Assembly: GCF_025685655.1 (NCBI RefSeq)
Contig: NZ_JAGSYG010000002.1
Location: forward strand, 434,001-498,000
Source: Acidicapsa ligni
GTDB taxonomy: Bacteria; Acidobacteriota; Terriglobia; Terriglobales; Acidobacteriaceae
Length of the DNA: 64,000 nucleotides
Direction of reading: 5' to 3'
The position numbers and the translations under genes are program-made. Below, piece by piece: positions 29,133-38,275 of this stretch. Each line of letters begins with the position of its first letter. Position 1 is the stretch's first letter. Under the pieces are notes generated by a model that saw nothing but the letters and a program-made list of their open reading frames with translations, did not search any database and was not told the origin of the DNA.

Positions 29133-30323
29133 TTAGGATAGCTGGGGCTGCGCTGCAGGGGAAGGAGTTTCGGAGCCAGTGCTGCTTTCTGAACCTTTCT
29201 GGGATCGGCTGCGACGATAGAAGAGGACAAGAGCTAAAAGGGTCAGCAGAATGACAGGCACAATCAGGATGCTGCCTTCAGGTCCGGCGTTGCCGCCGCT
29301 CCAGAAATCCAATCCGGATGGGATGGTGGTGAGGTAATGTCCCGAGGGCCTCATGCCGCTGTCTGCCGTGCCATAGAAGAAGGTCTGTGCCCAATCCCAT
29401 GCAGCATGGAAGCCGATTGCCCACCACGCTGAACCGGTGAGGCGGACGCTTACGCAGAAGACAAATCCAATGCCCGCGGCGGAAAAGATGCCGATCCAGG
29501 ATTCCCCGGCGTTGAAGGTGTGCATGTAGCCAAAGAAGGTGGATGTGAGCCATGCAGACTCCCAAAAACCGGCAGAGGGCGATTTCTTCAGGTGCAGCAG
29601 GAGGCAAGGAAGCACGCCGAGAGCGGCCATGAGATAGACGCCTCCGGACCCGTTGCTCTGAGGATTGAGGTATGCGAAAAGGCTGAAGCAGGAGACTGTG
29701 CCGAACGCCCACCAGTAGTTAATACCGCGGGCGAGGGTGAAGAGCATGTAGCACCGGGTCATTCCTTCTTCGCCAAGGCCGGTGAGCAGAAAGCCGATAC
29801 CCCATAGTGCTCCGAACTGAAGGATAGTTGCTCCGCTAAGCGAGACAGGACCAAAATGCAGCCATCCCCCGGCGTGAAGTGCAAGAACAAGCGCGGATAG
29901 GGCGGCAAAGCCCCCAACGAGGCCGGTGAAGAAGTGGCGCACGCGGTTCGGGCCGGTGAGGTTGTAGTCCAGGATGCGGCGACGCTCGTTGAGGGCGGCT
30001 ACCGCGGCTGCGGCAAGCAGGCCGAGTAACTGGATAGCTTCGACGTAGATCGTGCTAGTGGCGGTGAGGTGGCGTGGATTTATATTGAAGAACTTTTGCG
30101 CAAACAGCATGGCCACAGCGCCGAAAAGCCCCATGCCAAGAAAGGCCAGCACGAGAAAAAGAGCAACTGACCAGCCGACGCGCAGCCCGTTTTCGCCGAG
30201 GACTACCCACTTCAGGAAGCGGGTTTCCGCAGGTTCCGGAGATGCTGCCGCCTGTGCGAATTGTGGGATGGGCGGTGGTTCTGGCGGTGTTTGCAGTGCC
30301 TGAAATTCGTCCTGAGGAGTCAT
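29133..30323 (-). CDS. CPBP-family intramembrane metalloprotease
   Basis: About 396 residues with eight or so membrane helices after a Pro-rich cytoplasmic head. The CPBP (Abi, CAAX-protease-like) motifs are EExxxR in GEEGMTRCYM (Glu185, Glu186, Arg190) and the His of AIGFHAAWDW. Such proteins cleave within membranes; the substrate is unknown. AAGGA seven bases before the ATG at 30323 favours this start over an upstream ATG at 30344. First gene of the operon running to 23387. Confidence 0.87.
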   Translation of the reverse strand: MTPQDEFQALQTPPEPPPIPQFAQAAASPEPAETRFLKWVVLGENGLRVGWSVALFLVLAFLGMGLFGAVAMLFAQKFFNINPRHLTATSTIYVEAIQLLGLLAAAAVAALNERRRILDYNLTGPNRVRHFFTGLVGGFAALSALVLALHAGGWLHFGPVSLSGATILQFGALWGIGFLLTGLGEEGMTRCYMLFTLARGINYWWAFGTVSCFSLFAYLNPQSNGSGGVYLMAALGVLPCLLLHLKKSPSAGFWESAWLTSTFFGYMHTFNAGESWIGIFSAAGIGFVFCVSVRLTGSAWWAIGFHAAWDWAQTFFYGTADSGMRPSGHYLTTIPSGLDFWSGGNAGPEGSILIVPVILLTLLALVLFYRRSRSQKGSESSTGSETPSPAAQPQLS

Positions 30324-30691
30324 CAATTGTCCTTGAGGAAGCATCTCTATAGTGATCGATATGGTGATAGATCCAGTCTCAGCCTACCCTACGTTAAAGT
30401 GATCGCCAATGTTCAGTTTCGGGGTAATGGGTCAGTTTGCATACAGTATCAAAAGTTCTGAACTTTGTTCGAGCCCGTCCGCTGGACTTTGTTCTTGCCG
30501 TTCTGTCTGTCATTCCCGAAGGGAATCTGCTTCTCCCGTTCTGCGTAGAAGCACAATTGTCCCAAACTCATCCAATACCGGTTTCGGCTGCCGCTTGACA
30601 TGGCAGCGTTAGACGCTGATGCTAGACACTTCGGCTATTGCACGGTATCTTCGCTGCGGGTAGCCGGAAATCAGCTCTGGGAGCAAGATAC
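30324..30691 (+). repeat. Gene-free interval holding dispersed repeat copy B
   Basis: Between divergent genes. Bases 30422-30580 are the second copy of the repeat at 2132-2293, same orientation, with the near-identical core at 30505-30542 and hairpin ATTCCC-GAA-GGGAAT. GGGAG at 30679-30683 is the likely ribosome site of the next gene. No promoter was singled out. Confidence 0.72.
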
Positions 30692-31687
30692 TTGCGGGTT
30701 CGCGTTTTCTATCACGACAAATGCTTTGACGGAGCCTGCTCCGCTTCGCTCTTTACTCGGTTTCATCGCGAGTGCGTTACGGCGGATGCCGATTACGAGT
30801 ACCACGGCCTCGTTCACCGGGCTGGCGCGTTATTCAATGAGGCTGATTTTACCGGCGACGAGAACGCGATTGTTGATTTCAAATACTCGTCTTCGCCAAA
30901 AATTACATGGTGGTTCGATCATCATTTGTCGGCCTTTCTAAGTCCCGCCGATCATGAAAACTTTCTGGCCTGCCAGCAGGATGCTCTTTGTGCAAACCGG
31001 AAGTTTTTTGACCCGACCTACACCTCCTGCACCAGCTACCTGGCGCATATCGGGGAGACAAAGTTCGGCTTCAACACGGCTCCCGTAGCCGAGCTGATCC
31101 ACTGGGCCAATATCGTGGACGGCGCGCTGTATGAGAGCGCTGAATCGGCGGTAGAGATGGCTGCTCCGGCGATGAAGCTGACTTTGATCATCGAGGCTAC
31201 ACAAGACCCGGAGTTTATTCCGAAGCTGATTCCGCTGTTGACTGAGATTCCGTTGGCCGAGGTACTGGAGCAGCCGTTCGTGGCAAAGCTGTTGCCGCCG
31301 CTGTTGGAGCAGCATGAGAAGGCAATCGCGCTGATTCGGGAGCGAAGCGAATATCACGATGGAACGATCTTTTTCGATATCTCTGACCACTTGCTGGAAG
31401 GCTTCAACAAGTTCATTCCGTACTATCTCTTTCCGCAGGCAACTTACTCGATTGGGCTGTCGAAGTCGAGCTTCCGGACGAAGGTTGCCGTCGGATCAAA
31501 TCCGTGGACCAAAGCTAATCCGGATGAGATGGTGAACCTGGCCAAGGTTTGCGAGCGGTATGGCGGCGGTGGTCACGCGCGGGTCGGGGCGATCAGTTTT
31601 TCGCCGGATCGCACGGACGAGGCACGTGAGGCGGCCAAGGTAATTGTTGCCGAGTTGCGGGCGCGGGATCCTTTTCCCGGGGCTTAG
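30692..31687 (+). CDS. DHH-family phosphoesterase-like protein
   Basis: About 331 residues. Motif I is FYHDKCFDGACSA, the namesake motif III is FDHH (in WWFDHHLSA), and the C-terminal DHHA1-type GGGGHARVGA is present. DHH proteins are Mn-dependent phosphodiesterases acting on short nucleotides or polyphosphates; which one is unclear. TTG at 30692 has GGGAG eight bases upstream; the frame is open further but the extra residues do not fit the family. Confidence 0.82.
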   Translation: MRVRVFYHDKCFDGACSASLFTRFHRECVTADADYEYHGLVHRAGALFNEADFTGDENAIVDFKYSSSPKITWWFDHHLSAFLSPADHENFLACQQDALCANRKFFDPTYTSCTSYLAHIGETKFGFNTAPVAELIHWANIVDGALYESAESAVEMAAPAMKLTLIIEATQDPEFIPKLIPLLTEIPLAEVLEQPFVAKLLPPLLEQHEKAIALIRERSEYHDGTIFFDISDHLLEGFNKFIPYYLFPQATYSIGLSKSSFRTKVAVGSNPWTKANPDEMVNLAKVCERYGGGGHARVGAISFSPDRTDEAREAAKVIVAELRARDPFPGA

Positions 31688-31762
31688 TTTTCGTACTTCT
31701 AGTTTTTCGTACTTATGGCTCGGCAACGTGGGCACACAGGACTTTTTGTTGGTGGGGTGAAT

Positions 31763-32899
31763 GTGGGGCTTCTTCGTTCTCTGCTTATTCTCTTTACGGC
31801 ACTGAGTGCTGTGCCTGGTCTCGCTCAGAGCGCTGTTTCCGGGCAGGCGGACTGGGCGCTGGGCCCGTTTACCCGTCCCGTGGATGAGCCTATCCTCAAG
31901 CCGCAACCGAATAGCATTTTTCATGACCCGTTGAAGCCTGAACCGGCCCATTGGGAGGCGCTGCATACCTTCAACCCGGCGGCAGTGGTGCGCCACGGCA
32001 AAGTGATGGTGCTGTATCGCGCCGAGGACGATTCCGGATCGATGCAGATCGGTGGCCGCACTTCGCGACTTGGGCTGGCGGAGTCGGCGGATGGAATTCA
32101 TTTCACGCGAATGCCGGAGCCGGTGTTTTATGCGCAGGAAGATAGCCAGAAGCCACGGGAATGGCCGGGCGGAGTGGAAGATCCGCGGCTGGTTGAGGCT
32201 CCTGACGGAACGTATGTTCTGACGTATACGCAGTGGAATCGAACGACGTATTCAATTGGCATAGCGACGTCGCCAGACCTCGTTTACTGGACCAAGCATG
32301 GCCCTGCGCTGGGCGATTCCGGGCCTTACGGCAAGCTGATGTACAAGTCGGCGAGCATTGTTACAAAGCTGGATCACGGGCGGTTGATCGCTGCGAAAAT
32401 CAATGGCAGGTTCTGGATGTATTGGGGGGAGATCGAGGTGCGCGTGGCCTCCTCGCCTGACCTCATTCACTGGACGCCGGTGGAGGATAAGACGCACCAG
32501 CCCGTTGTCGTGATGCGACGTCGCCCGGGCCGGTTCGACAGTGCATTTCCAGAGGTCGGGCCGCCAGCCATTCTTACGTCGAAAGGTATTGTCCTTGTCT
32601 ACAACGGGAAGAACGCTTTGCCGGGAGAGCAGCCTGACCCAAAGCTGGCTGCTGGTGCTTATGCGGCAGGGCAGGCCCTGTTTAGCAAAGATAATCCCAC
32701 GGAGTTGCTGCACCAGTTGGATGAGCCCAGTTTGTATCCCGAGCGGCCCTACGAGAAGAGTGGGCAGTATGCTGCGGGCACGACCTTTGCCGAGGGATTA
32801 GTCTTCTTCCACGACACATGGTTTTTGTACTACGGTTGCGCGGACTCATTTGTCGCAGTGGCAACTGCCTCGGCCGGAAATGCTGGCGCCAGCTACTAG
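31763..32899 (+). CDS. Secreted GH130-like glycoside phosphorylase/hydrolase
   Basis: About 378 residues. A signal peptide (LLRSLLILFTALSAVPGLAQS) leads into a five-bladed propeller with family signposts: FNPAAVVRHGKVMVLYRAED, the GGVEDPRLVE motif, and TSPDLVYWTKHGP. GH130 enzymes phosphorolyse or hydrolyse beta-mannosides. GTG at 31763 follows GGTGGGG and gives a compact signal peptide; ATG at 31715 is the alternative. Confidence 0.78.
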   Translation: MGLLRSLLILFTALSAVPGLAQSAVSGQADWALGPFTRPVDEPILKPQPNSIFHDPLKPEPAHWEALHTFNPAAVVRHGKVMVLYRAEDDSGSMQIGGRTSRLGLAESADGIHFTRMPEPVFYAQEDSQKPREWPGGVEDPRLVEAPDGTYVLTYTQWNRTTYSIGIATSPDLVYWTKHGPALGDSGPYGKLMYKSASIVTKLDHGRLIAAKINGRFWMYWGEIEVRVASSPDLIHWTPVEDKTHQPVVVMRRRPGRFDSAFPEVGPPAILTSKGIVLVYNGKNALPGEQPDPKLAAGAYAAGQALFSKDNPTELLHQLDEPSLYPERPYEKSGQYAAGTTFAEGLVFFHDTWFLYYGCADSFVAVATASAGNAGASY

Positions 32900-32937
32900 A
32901 CTTCAGCCGCCAGCAGTTAGCCACCAGTAGTTAGTCA

Positions 32938-33735
32938 TTAGACTTTTTCGTGCATGCTGGGCCACTCCGGGCGCCGATGTTCGAGGAAGGCGCGTACGCC
33001 TTCACGGAAGTCTTCCGAAGAGCGCTGGCGGGCATTGGCTGCGATTGCCTCCTCAATCTCCTCATCAATCTGATTGGAGGAGTGGCTGGTGAGCAGCTCC
33101 TTCACGGCGCGCATGGCTTCAGGACTATTCTGCAACAAGCTTTGCGCTAGGGAGCAGGCTTCGGGCATCAGTTCTTCCGGTTGAACGATGCGGGTTACCA
33201 AGCCGAGGCGGCAGGCTTCGTCTGCCTTGATGATGCGGCCGCTCAGCAGCAGTTCGCGTGTACGTTTCTCGCCGATCTGGCGGGTCAGGAACGAGGCGAC
33301 AATTGCCGGAACGAAGCCAACGCGGACTTCGGTATAGCCGAAGCGGGCATCCGGCGTGGCATAGGTGAAATCGCAGAGAGTAGCGAGGCCCATGCCGCCA
33401 GCAATGGCCGGTCCGTTGACAGCGGCGATGATTGGCTTGGGGAATTCATAGAGAGTGCGCAGGACGCGAGCCATGTTTTCGGAGTCGCGGCGATGTTCAT
33501 CGACAGTACGCGCGTTCATGGTTTCGAGATGTTCCATGTCGAGGCCGGCGCAGAAGGCTGATCCGGCTCCCGTCAAAATCACGGCTCCGCAATCGCAGTT
33601 GGCTGCGTCGTCGAAGACCTGGGTGAGTTCGTCGATGAGTTCGGGGCTGAGTGCGTTTCGTTTCTCCGGGCGATTGAGAGTGATAGTCTGTACGCCTTTT
33701 TGGGATTCGACGAGAATGTGCTGGAAATGGCTCAT
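32938..33735 (-). CDS. Enoyl-CoA hydratase/isomerase family protein
   Basis: 265 residues. Crotonase-fold signposts are RPEKRNALSPELIDEL, the oxyanion-hole segment GAGSAFCAGLDMEHL and GPAIAGGMGLATLCDFTYA, with Glu of FGYTEVRVGFVP. It hydrates or isomerises enoyl-CoA; some relatives act on methylglutaconyl-CoA. GGGGGAG lies four bases before the ATG at 33735. It stands alone, with no beta-oxidation partners nearby. Confidence 0.9.
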   Translation of the reverse strand: MSHFQHILVESQKGVQTITLNRPEKRNALSPELIDELTQVFDDAANCDCGAVILTGAGSAFCAGLDMEHLETMNARTVDEHRRDSENMARVLRTLYEFPKPIIAAVNGPAIAGGMGLATLCDFTYATPDARFGYTEVRVGFVPAIVASFLTRQIGEKRTRELLLSGRIIKADEACRLGLVTRIVQPEELMPEACSLAQSLLQNSPEAMRAVKELLTSHSSNQIDEEIEEAIAANARQRSSEDFREGVRAFLEHRRPEWPSMHEKV

Positions 33736-33859
33736 GTGCTCCCCCTGAATTATCGAACGACTATTATGCACCCTTTAGATGCAGGATGGTAGTGCGATGA
33801 ATCAGCCGTTGTTTTCGGTTGTTTCGCTCGCAGATCACTATGAGCCCATTACAGGCTAA

Positions 33860-34489
33860 CTACAGGCCCAGCTCGGTTGCGCGGCGCTGCATTGCCGCTA
33901 GGCAAAAGGCTATGTGAGCGTCGAGATCGATGCCGAGCTCCTCCGCGCCTTGAATAACGTCCTGGCGGTTTACGCCCCGGGCAAAGGCTTTGTCCTTGAG
34001 TTTTTTGCGTACGCTGGCGGCTTCCACGTCGGCAATGGCTTTACTCGGTTTGACCAGGGCGCAGGCGGTGAGAAAGCCGGAGAGCTCGTCGCAGGCGAAG
34101 AGGGTCTTGTCGAGATGCGTGACGCGCGGCGTGCCGGAGTAGGTCGCATGGCCCAGGATGGCGGTGCGTGTCGCTTCGGGCCAGCCGAGACGGGCTAATT
34201 CCCCGACGCCAACGAAGGGATGCTCTTCAAGCGAAGGGTGGCGCTCGTAGTCGAAGTCATGCAGCAGGGCAGTAGTGGAATAAAGAGTGAGCAGGTCTTC
34301 GCGCGCCTGCCCCGTGAGGCCGAGACGGTCTGCCTCCGCTTCGCCGTAGGCGAGGGCGCAGGTTTCTACCCCCAAAGCATGCTTGCGCAGGCTTTCGCCC
34401 TGCGTCCATTCGGTGAGGAGAGCCCATGCAGCCGCCCGGTCGTGAGTGTTGCGGTCATGAATGGAAGTAACGCTCTTGTTATCAGTCAT
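33860..34489 (-). CDS. HD-domain metal-dependent phosphohydrolase
   Basis: 209 residues. The HD motif is in ALLHDFDYERHP, a second His in EEHPFVGV and a distal Asp in LFACDELSG, so the metal site is complete. The fold suggests a phosphohydrolase; close acidobacterial relatives are usually only annotated as HDIG proteins. GAGGAG stands seven bases before the ATG. Confidence 0.82.
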   Translation of the reverse strand: MTDNKSVTSIHDRNTHDRAAAWALLTEWTQGESLRKHALGVETCALAYGEAEADRLGLTGQAREDLLTLYSTTALLHDFDYERHPSLEEHPFVGVGELARLGWPEATRTAILGHATYSGTPRVTHLDKTLFACDELSGFLTACALVKPSKAIADVEAASVRKKLKDKAFARGVNRQDVIQGAEELGIDLDAHIAFCLAAMQRRATELGL

Positions 34490-34686
34490 GTTCAGGCTCC
34501 TCGTCCAGTGTATGTTGCTTCTTATGGTTCGTGTTTCTCAGGGTTTCACCGAGATTCTTCCCTTTATTTTAGGCAGGACACCAAGTTTCCACTTGACAAT
34601 TATGGTTCATCGGAACGAAAGTAGCACTTGACGTGGTGTATTTTGTCACCACCGGAAGGCCCGCTCTGGCACTCCGCAGACAAACT

Positions 34687-35259
34687 ATGGCAACGACCCT
34701 GGTAACGATGCCCGTTACGACGTCTGTTCGCGAAGTACTACGCTGCGAACACTGCCTGCTGGTGCAGTTCCGGACCAGCAACTCGATGTGCCGGCGCTGC
34801 CACAAGCCGCTGGACATGGAAGAAGTTCCAGCCCCCGTCGAAGTGATAGCGCAGAGTGAAGCTCCGCCCTCCGCAACCGATGCCGGTCTTCGGGTTGCGA
34901 ATCAGGTGAAGGATATTCGCAAGGCGCGTCATTTGAGCCAGCGTCAGCTTGCCAGCCGGATGCAGGTTCCCCGGACGTACATCTCCAAAATTGAAAATGG
35001 CAAGGCAATTCCGACACTTGGTTCTCTTGAGCGTCTGGCAAATGCGCTTGAAGTGGACATCTGCCAGTTGGTGCGCGACGGCCGCAGCAAGCATGACGAG
35101 GAAGTGGCGGAGATACTGGCCGATCCTTTTCTCGCGGAGCTGGCGCTGTATCTGCCTCAATTGGAGCCGTTGCAGCGGTCAATGCTGTTGAACGATGCAC
35201 GGGATCGGGCTCGGAATTCTGTTCGCGATATTTCGATGGTCAGGCGTCGCACGGCGTAA
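34687..35259 (+). CDS. XRE-type regulator with N-terminal zinc ribbon
   Basis: 190 residues. Two Cys pairs (CEHC and CRRC, about residues 19-39) form a likely zinc ribbon, joined by a Pro-rich linker to a helix-turn-helix of the XRE family (SQRQLASRMQVPRTYISKIENGKAIPTLGSLERLANAL). The C-terminal segment is helical. It lies 53 bases before uppS and could control that run. GTG at 34633 would add 18 residues; ATG at 34687 fits the domain better. Confidence 0.8.
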   Translation: MATTLVTMPVTTSVREVLRCEHCLLVQFRTSNSMCRRCHKPLDMEEVPAPVEVIAQSEAPPSATDAGLRVANQVKDIRKARHLSQRQLASRMQVPRTYISKIENGKAIPTLGSLERLANALEVDICQLVRDGRSKHDEEVAEILADPFLAELALYLPQLEPLQRSMLLNDARDRARNSVRDISMVRRRTA

Positions 35260-35312
35260 GTCTCTGCTGCGGAATCTGGCTTCAAACTCTGTTAGACATA
35301 CGTTGTCCCCCG

Positions 35313-36239
35313 GTGCTTGCACAGGGGATGCATTGCGACCCATCGGCGCTTGTGCTACGGTCGATGTTGCTAGAAGGGGTTGCAAGAGGCGAGCCTTTGT
35401 ACTTGACTGCCACGTCGCGAATTCATGAGTTGACGCCCGAAGAACGGGCCGTATACGCGACACTGACTCCCGCGCGATTGCCGGAGCACGTCGCCATCAT
35501 TATGGACGGCAACGGCCGCTGGGCTGGTTTGCGTTCGTTAAAGCGCTTTCTCGGCCATCAACAGGGAGCGAAGAGTGTCCAATTGGTGACCGAGGCGGCT
35601 TCGCGCATCGGTTTGCCCTGGCTTACCCTGTATGCCTTTTCCCTGGAAAATAATCTTCGCCGTCCGCGTGCCGAAGTCACTTTTCTCATGCGGCTGCTTC
35701 GCAGCTACCTGGAGAGCAACCTGCAGCGGATGATGGATAATAACGTCCGCATCCGGTACATCGGGCGAACGCACGAGTTGCCGCCGGAAGTGCAGGAAAA
35801 AATGCAATGGGCCGCCGAGGCTACTGCTCGCAACACCGGCACGACGCTGACCCTGGCGCTGAATTACGGCGCACGGTCGGAGATGGTGGATGCGTTTCGC
35901 GGGCTGGCTGCGGAGATGAAGTTGAAGGGGCTCAGCCCGGACCGTATCACCGAGGAAGATGTCCATCGCCATCTCTACACGGCGCATATGCCGGACCCGG
36001 ATCTGCTAATCCGAACGTCGGGGGAGATGCGGATTTCAAATTACCTGCTCTGGCAGATTGCTTACACAGAGATTTTCGTGACGGAACGCTTCTGGCCCGA
36101 CTTCCGGGGCATTCACCTGCTGGAGGCCATCGCGGCTTATCAGCGTCGGGAACGCCGTTACGGCGGCCTGGGTGAAGCGGAGCGGGAAGACCAATCTGCC
36201 GGCGAAGAAATGACAGAAGCAGCTCGAACCTCCAGATAA
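35313..36239 (+). CDS. uppS: Isoprenyl transferase (UPP synthase)
   Basis: The cis-prenyltransferase core is clear: IIMDGNGRWA with the catalytic Asp, FSLENNLRRP, and the late LLIRTSGEMRISNYLLWQ and FVTERFWPDF motifs. It makes undecaprenyl diphosphate, the lipid carrier for peptidoglycan and O-antigen. The family is usually 240-260 residues; here up to 308 with 60 extra N-terminal residues, so the true start may be ATG at 35364 or later, and no ribosome site decides. The Ala/Glu-rich C-terminus is also extended. Confidence 0.92.
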   Translation: MLAQGMHCDPSALVLRSMLLEGVARGEPLYLTATSRIHELTPEERAVYATLTPARLPEHVAIIMDGNGRWAGLRSLKRFLGHQQGAKSVQLVTEAASRIGLPWLTLYAFSLENNLRRPRAEVTFLMRLLRSYLESNLQRMMDNNVRIRYIGRTHELPPEVQEKMQWAAEATARNTGTTLTLALNYGARSEMVDAFRGLAAEMKLKGLSPDRITEEDVHRHLYTAHMPDPDLLIRTSGEMRISNYLLWQIAYTEIFVTERFWPDFRGIHLLEAIAAYQRRERRYGGLGEAEREDQSAGEEMTEAARTSR

Positions 36240-36265
36240 TCCTCCATCGGGGTTACGTTGAGAGA

Positions 36266-36303
36266 TAATTCACTGCCGAGCATCCCTGCTAGGCAGTAAA
36301 TTA
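36266..36303 (+). terminator. Terminator-like hairpin after uppS
   Basis: TAATTCACTGCC (36266-36277) and GGCAGTAAATTA (36292-36303) pair over twelve positions with one mismatch, around a 14-base loop. The following TTTG is a poor U-run. Confidence 0.5.
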
Positions 36304-36457
36304 TTTGCGGGTAGATGAGGTCAAAGAATCAAATCGTGATCAAATCCGTGCATAGACTCAGGGGCGGTTTAGGCATGATAAAGGACATTATCTGCGTGAA
36401 AAGGGATCGGTAAGAGTATTCTTTTCCCAGAACTCTGAGAGAGAGTATAGTCGTGCC

Positions 36458-36997
36458 ATGTGGAAGAGGTTGATCTGGTTTTTTGCTGTAGTCACTATAA
36501 CGTTGCCGGCGCAGTCTGCTGTCGATACGGCGCGCTTTACTAGTGATGAAATCGCAATTTACAGAAATTTCTTGCTTCACTATCCGGAACAGCTAAGCAA
36601 CATGATCGGAATGCAGGACACAACCGTGGCATTCAAAACGTCAACGGGATTCCTCGAACAACCGGGTCTGCCGAATCTCGCAATACCCTCATACAGTGGA
36701 CGCAAGTTGCCACCCGAGATCATGGCGTTGACGAGTGAAAGGGAGGTGACTGCACGGATCGTAGCCGAAGGCAAGCTTATTGAGGCTGGCAAGAGAAGTC
36801 CTTCCCAGGGACCTGATGGATATGTGAGAACCCACCTTACCTTGAGTGAGATAGCGTTCGATTCAAAACACGAAGAAGCGGCCTTTATTTTTTACGCATC
36901 CTGCGGCTGTCTCGGAGGACAAGGCGGTATGGCCGTTTATGAACGAAAAAATGGTCGATGGAAATTGAAAACCATGCTGAATGTTTTGGAAGGTTAG
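36458..36997 (+). CDS. Hypothetical secreted protein
   Basis: 179 residues with a signal peptide (MWKRLIWFFAVVTITLPAQS). The rest has no family I recognise; CGCLGGQGG near residue 147 and the ending NGRWKLKTMLNVLEG resemble small extracytoplasmic beta domains that end in a Trp-containing strand. Codon use is AT-richer than in neighbouring genes and the gene interrupts the uppS-cdsA order, so recent acquisition is possible. GAGAGA lies upstream of the ATG. Confidence 0.6.
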   Translation: MWKRLIWFFAVVTITLPAQSAVDTARFTSDEIAIYRNFLLHYPEQLSNMIGMQDTTVAFKTSTGFLEQPGLPNLAIPSYSGRKLPPEIMALTSEREVTARIVAEGKLIEAGKRSPSQGPDGYVRTHLTLSEIAFDSKHEEAAFIFYASCGCLGGQGGMAVYERKNGRWKLKTMLNVLEG

Positions 36998-37429
36998 ACA
37001 GGAATTACATAGGGTGCCGTAGAGATTTACATTGGGCTACGCAAGATGGAGTAGTGGCCTTTGGGTATGTTTAGAGCATTTCTACTATTGCAATGCCCCA
37101 GCAGGGACTCGCGAAGTCTGGCTTTTGTTGATAAAAAATCGCGCAATCAGCCACTGCGCAGAATATACCGATAAGAGGAATGCTTTAGTCTCGCGGAGGA
37201 GATTCGTACATACGTTTTTTGCTCGCCGGCCAAACATTGCTGGTTGTATTACTGCTCGCAGGCTTTGCTGGCAATTACACTATTGAGGGCACGGACATAT
37301 ATCAGTTCATCTGTTCTTATTGGTTTATTTCAAAATTTGGCCGAACTGGTTCTCCTAAAAATATGGGGTAATCCTCTGCATGTGGCTGCATGCCCGGGAC
37401 TTGGCCCGGTCATGTATTCTCAAGCCTGC
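36998..37429 (+). other. Gene-free AT-richer interval before cdsA
   Basis: 432 bases without a convincing gene. Several short open frames exist, but none has a recognisable start context or protein-like composition. G+C looks lower than in the flanking genes. GCCCGGGACTTGGCCCGGTC (37391-37410) just before cdsA can pair weakly. Confidence 0.4.
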
Positions 37430-38251
37430 ATGAAACGAATTCTGACAGCCTTGGTATTGATTCCGCTGGTGATTCTGCTGGTGTTTTTTGGGCCGGATTG
37501 GGCGGTGACTCTGGCCGTTGGCGCGGTGGCCCTGTTGGCTGCGTGGGAGTACATCGGCATCGCCAAAGCGGCGGATGCGAATCCTCCGCGGGTTGCGGTG
37601 CTGGTTGCGATTGCGCTGCTGTTTGCTGTGAGCCAGCTCTGGCCGGATAAGCTTTCTACGGCGCTTGGCGCGTTATCCCTGGCGCTGCTGCTCTATTGCA
37701 CCTTTTCTTCGCCTATTGCAAAGGTGCTGCATGACTCGGCTTCGTCGATTTTTTGCCTGATTTATATAGGGTTTACGCTGATCTCCTTGCCTGCTCTGCG
37801 CAGCGCTGAGGATGGGAAGACGCTGGTGACTTTTCTGCTCTGCGTAGTCTGGGCCGGAGATATTGTGGCGCTCTACGTAGGCCGGAATTTAGGCCGGCAC
37901 AAACTTGCTCCGCGGCTTAGCCCCAATAAGACGTGGGAAGGCGCAGTCGGTTCGGTGGTGGGCAGCCTGCTGGTCACGGTTGGACTGATTGTGCTGGCTG
38001 AGCAGCTCGCCAAGCGAGAAATTATGACGCTGGCTTTTGCCGGACCGGTTTGGCACTGGCTGCTGTTGGCTGTAGTGGTGAACGTGGCCGCGCAGGTGGG
38101 CGATCTGGCTGAGTCGGCGCTAAAGCGCTCTGCTGGAGTGAAAGATTCCGGAACGCTTTTGCCCGGGCATGGTGGAGTTCTGGACCGCATCGACGCGCTT
38201 CTGCTCGCTGCTCCGGTGCTGTGGTACGCTCAGGTTATTCAACACTTTTAA
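37430..38251 (+). CDS. cdsA: Phosphatidate cytidylyltransferase
   Basis: 273 residues with about seven or eight membrane helices. The CDP-diglyceride synthetase signature is visible in LSPNKTWEGAVGSVVGSL and in the C-terminal GDLAESALKRSAGVKDSGTLLPGHGGVLDRIDALL. It converts phosphatidate and CTP to CDP-diacylglycerol, the phospholipid precursor. ATG at 37430 (MKRILTALVLIPL) is the family-typical start. Followed after 24 bases by dxr. Confidence 0.94.
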   Translation: MKRILTALVLIPLVILLVFFGPDWAVTLAVGAVALLAAWEYIGIAKAADANPPRVAVLVAIALLFAVSQLWPDKLSTALGALSLALLLYCTFSSPIAKVLHDSASSIFCLIYIGFTLISLPALRSAEDGKTLVTFLLCVVWAGDIVALYVGRNLGRHKLAPRLSPNKTWEGAVGSVVGSLLVTVGLIVLAEQLAKREIMTLAFAGPVWHWLLLAVVVNVAAQVGDLAESALKRSAGVKDSGTLLPGHGGVLDRIDALLLAAPVLWYAQVIQHF

Positions 38252-38275
38252 GGTCAGATTGGGTTAGAAATTCCT

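Noticed and set aside
34593..34622. Promoter with TTGACA at 34593-34598 before the XRE regulator
   Set aside because: No acceptable -10 follows at 16-18 bases.
37032..37286. 84-codon frame in the gap before cdsA
   Set aside because: It has no ribosome site, a Cys/Arg/Trp-heavy composition and no motif; treated as non-coding.
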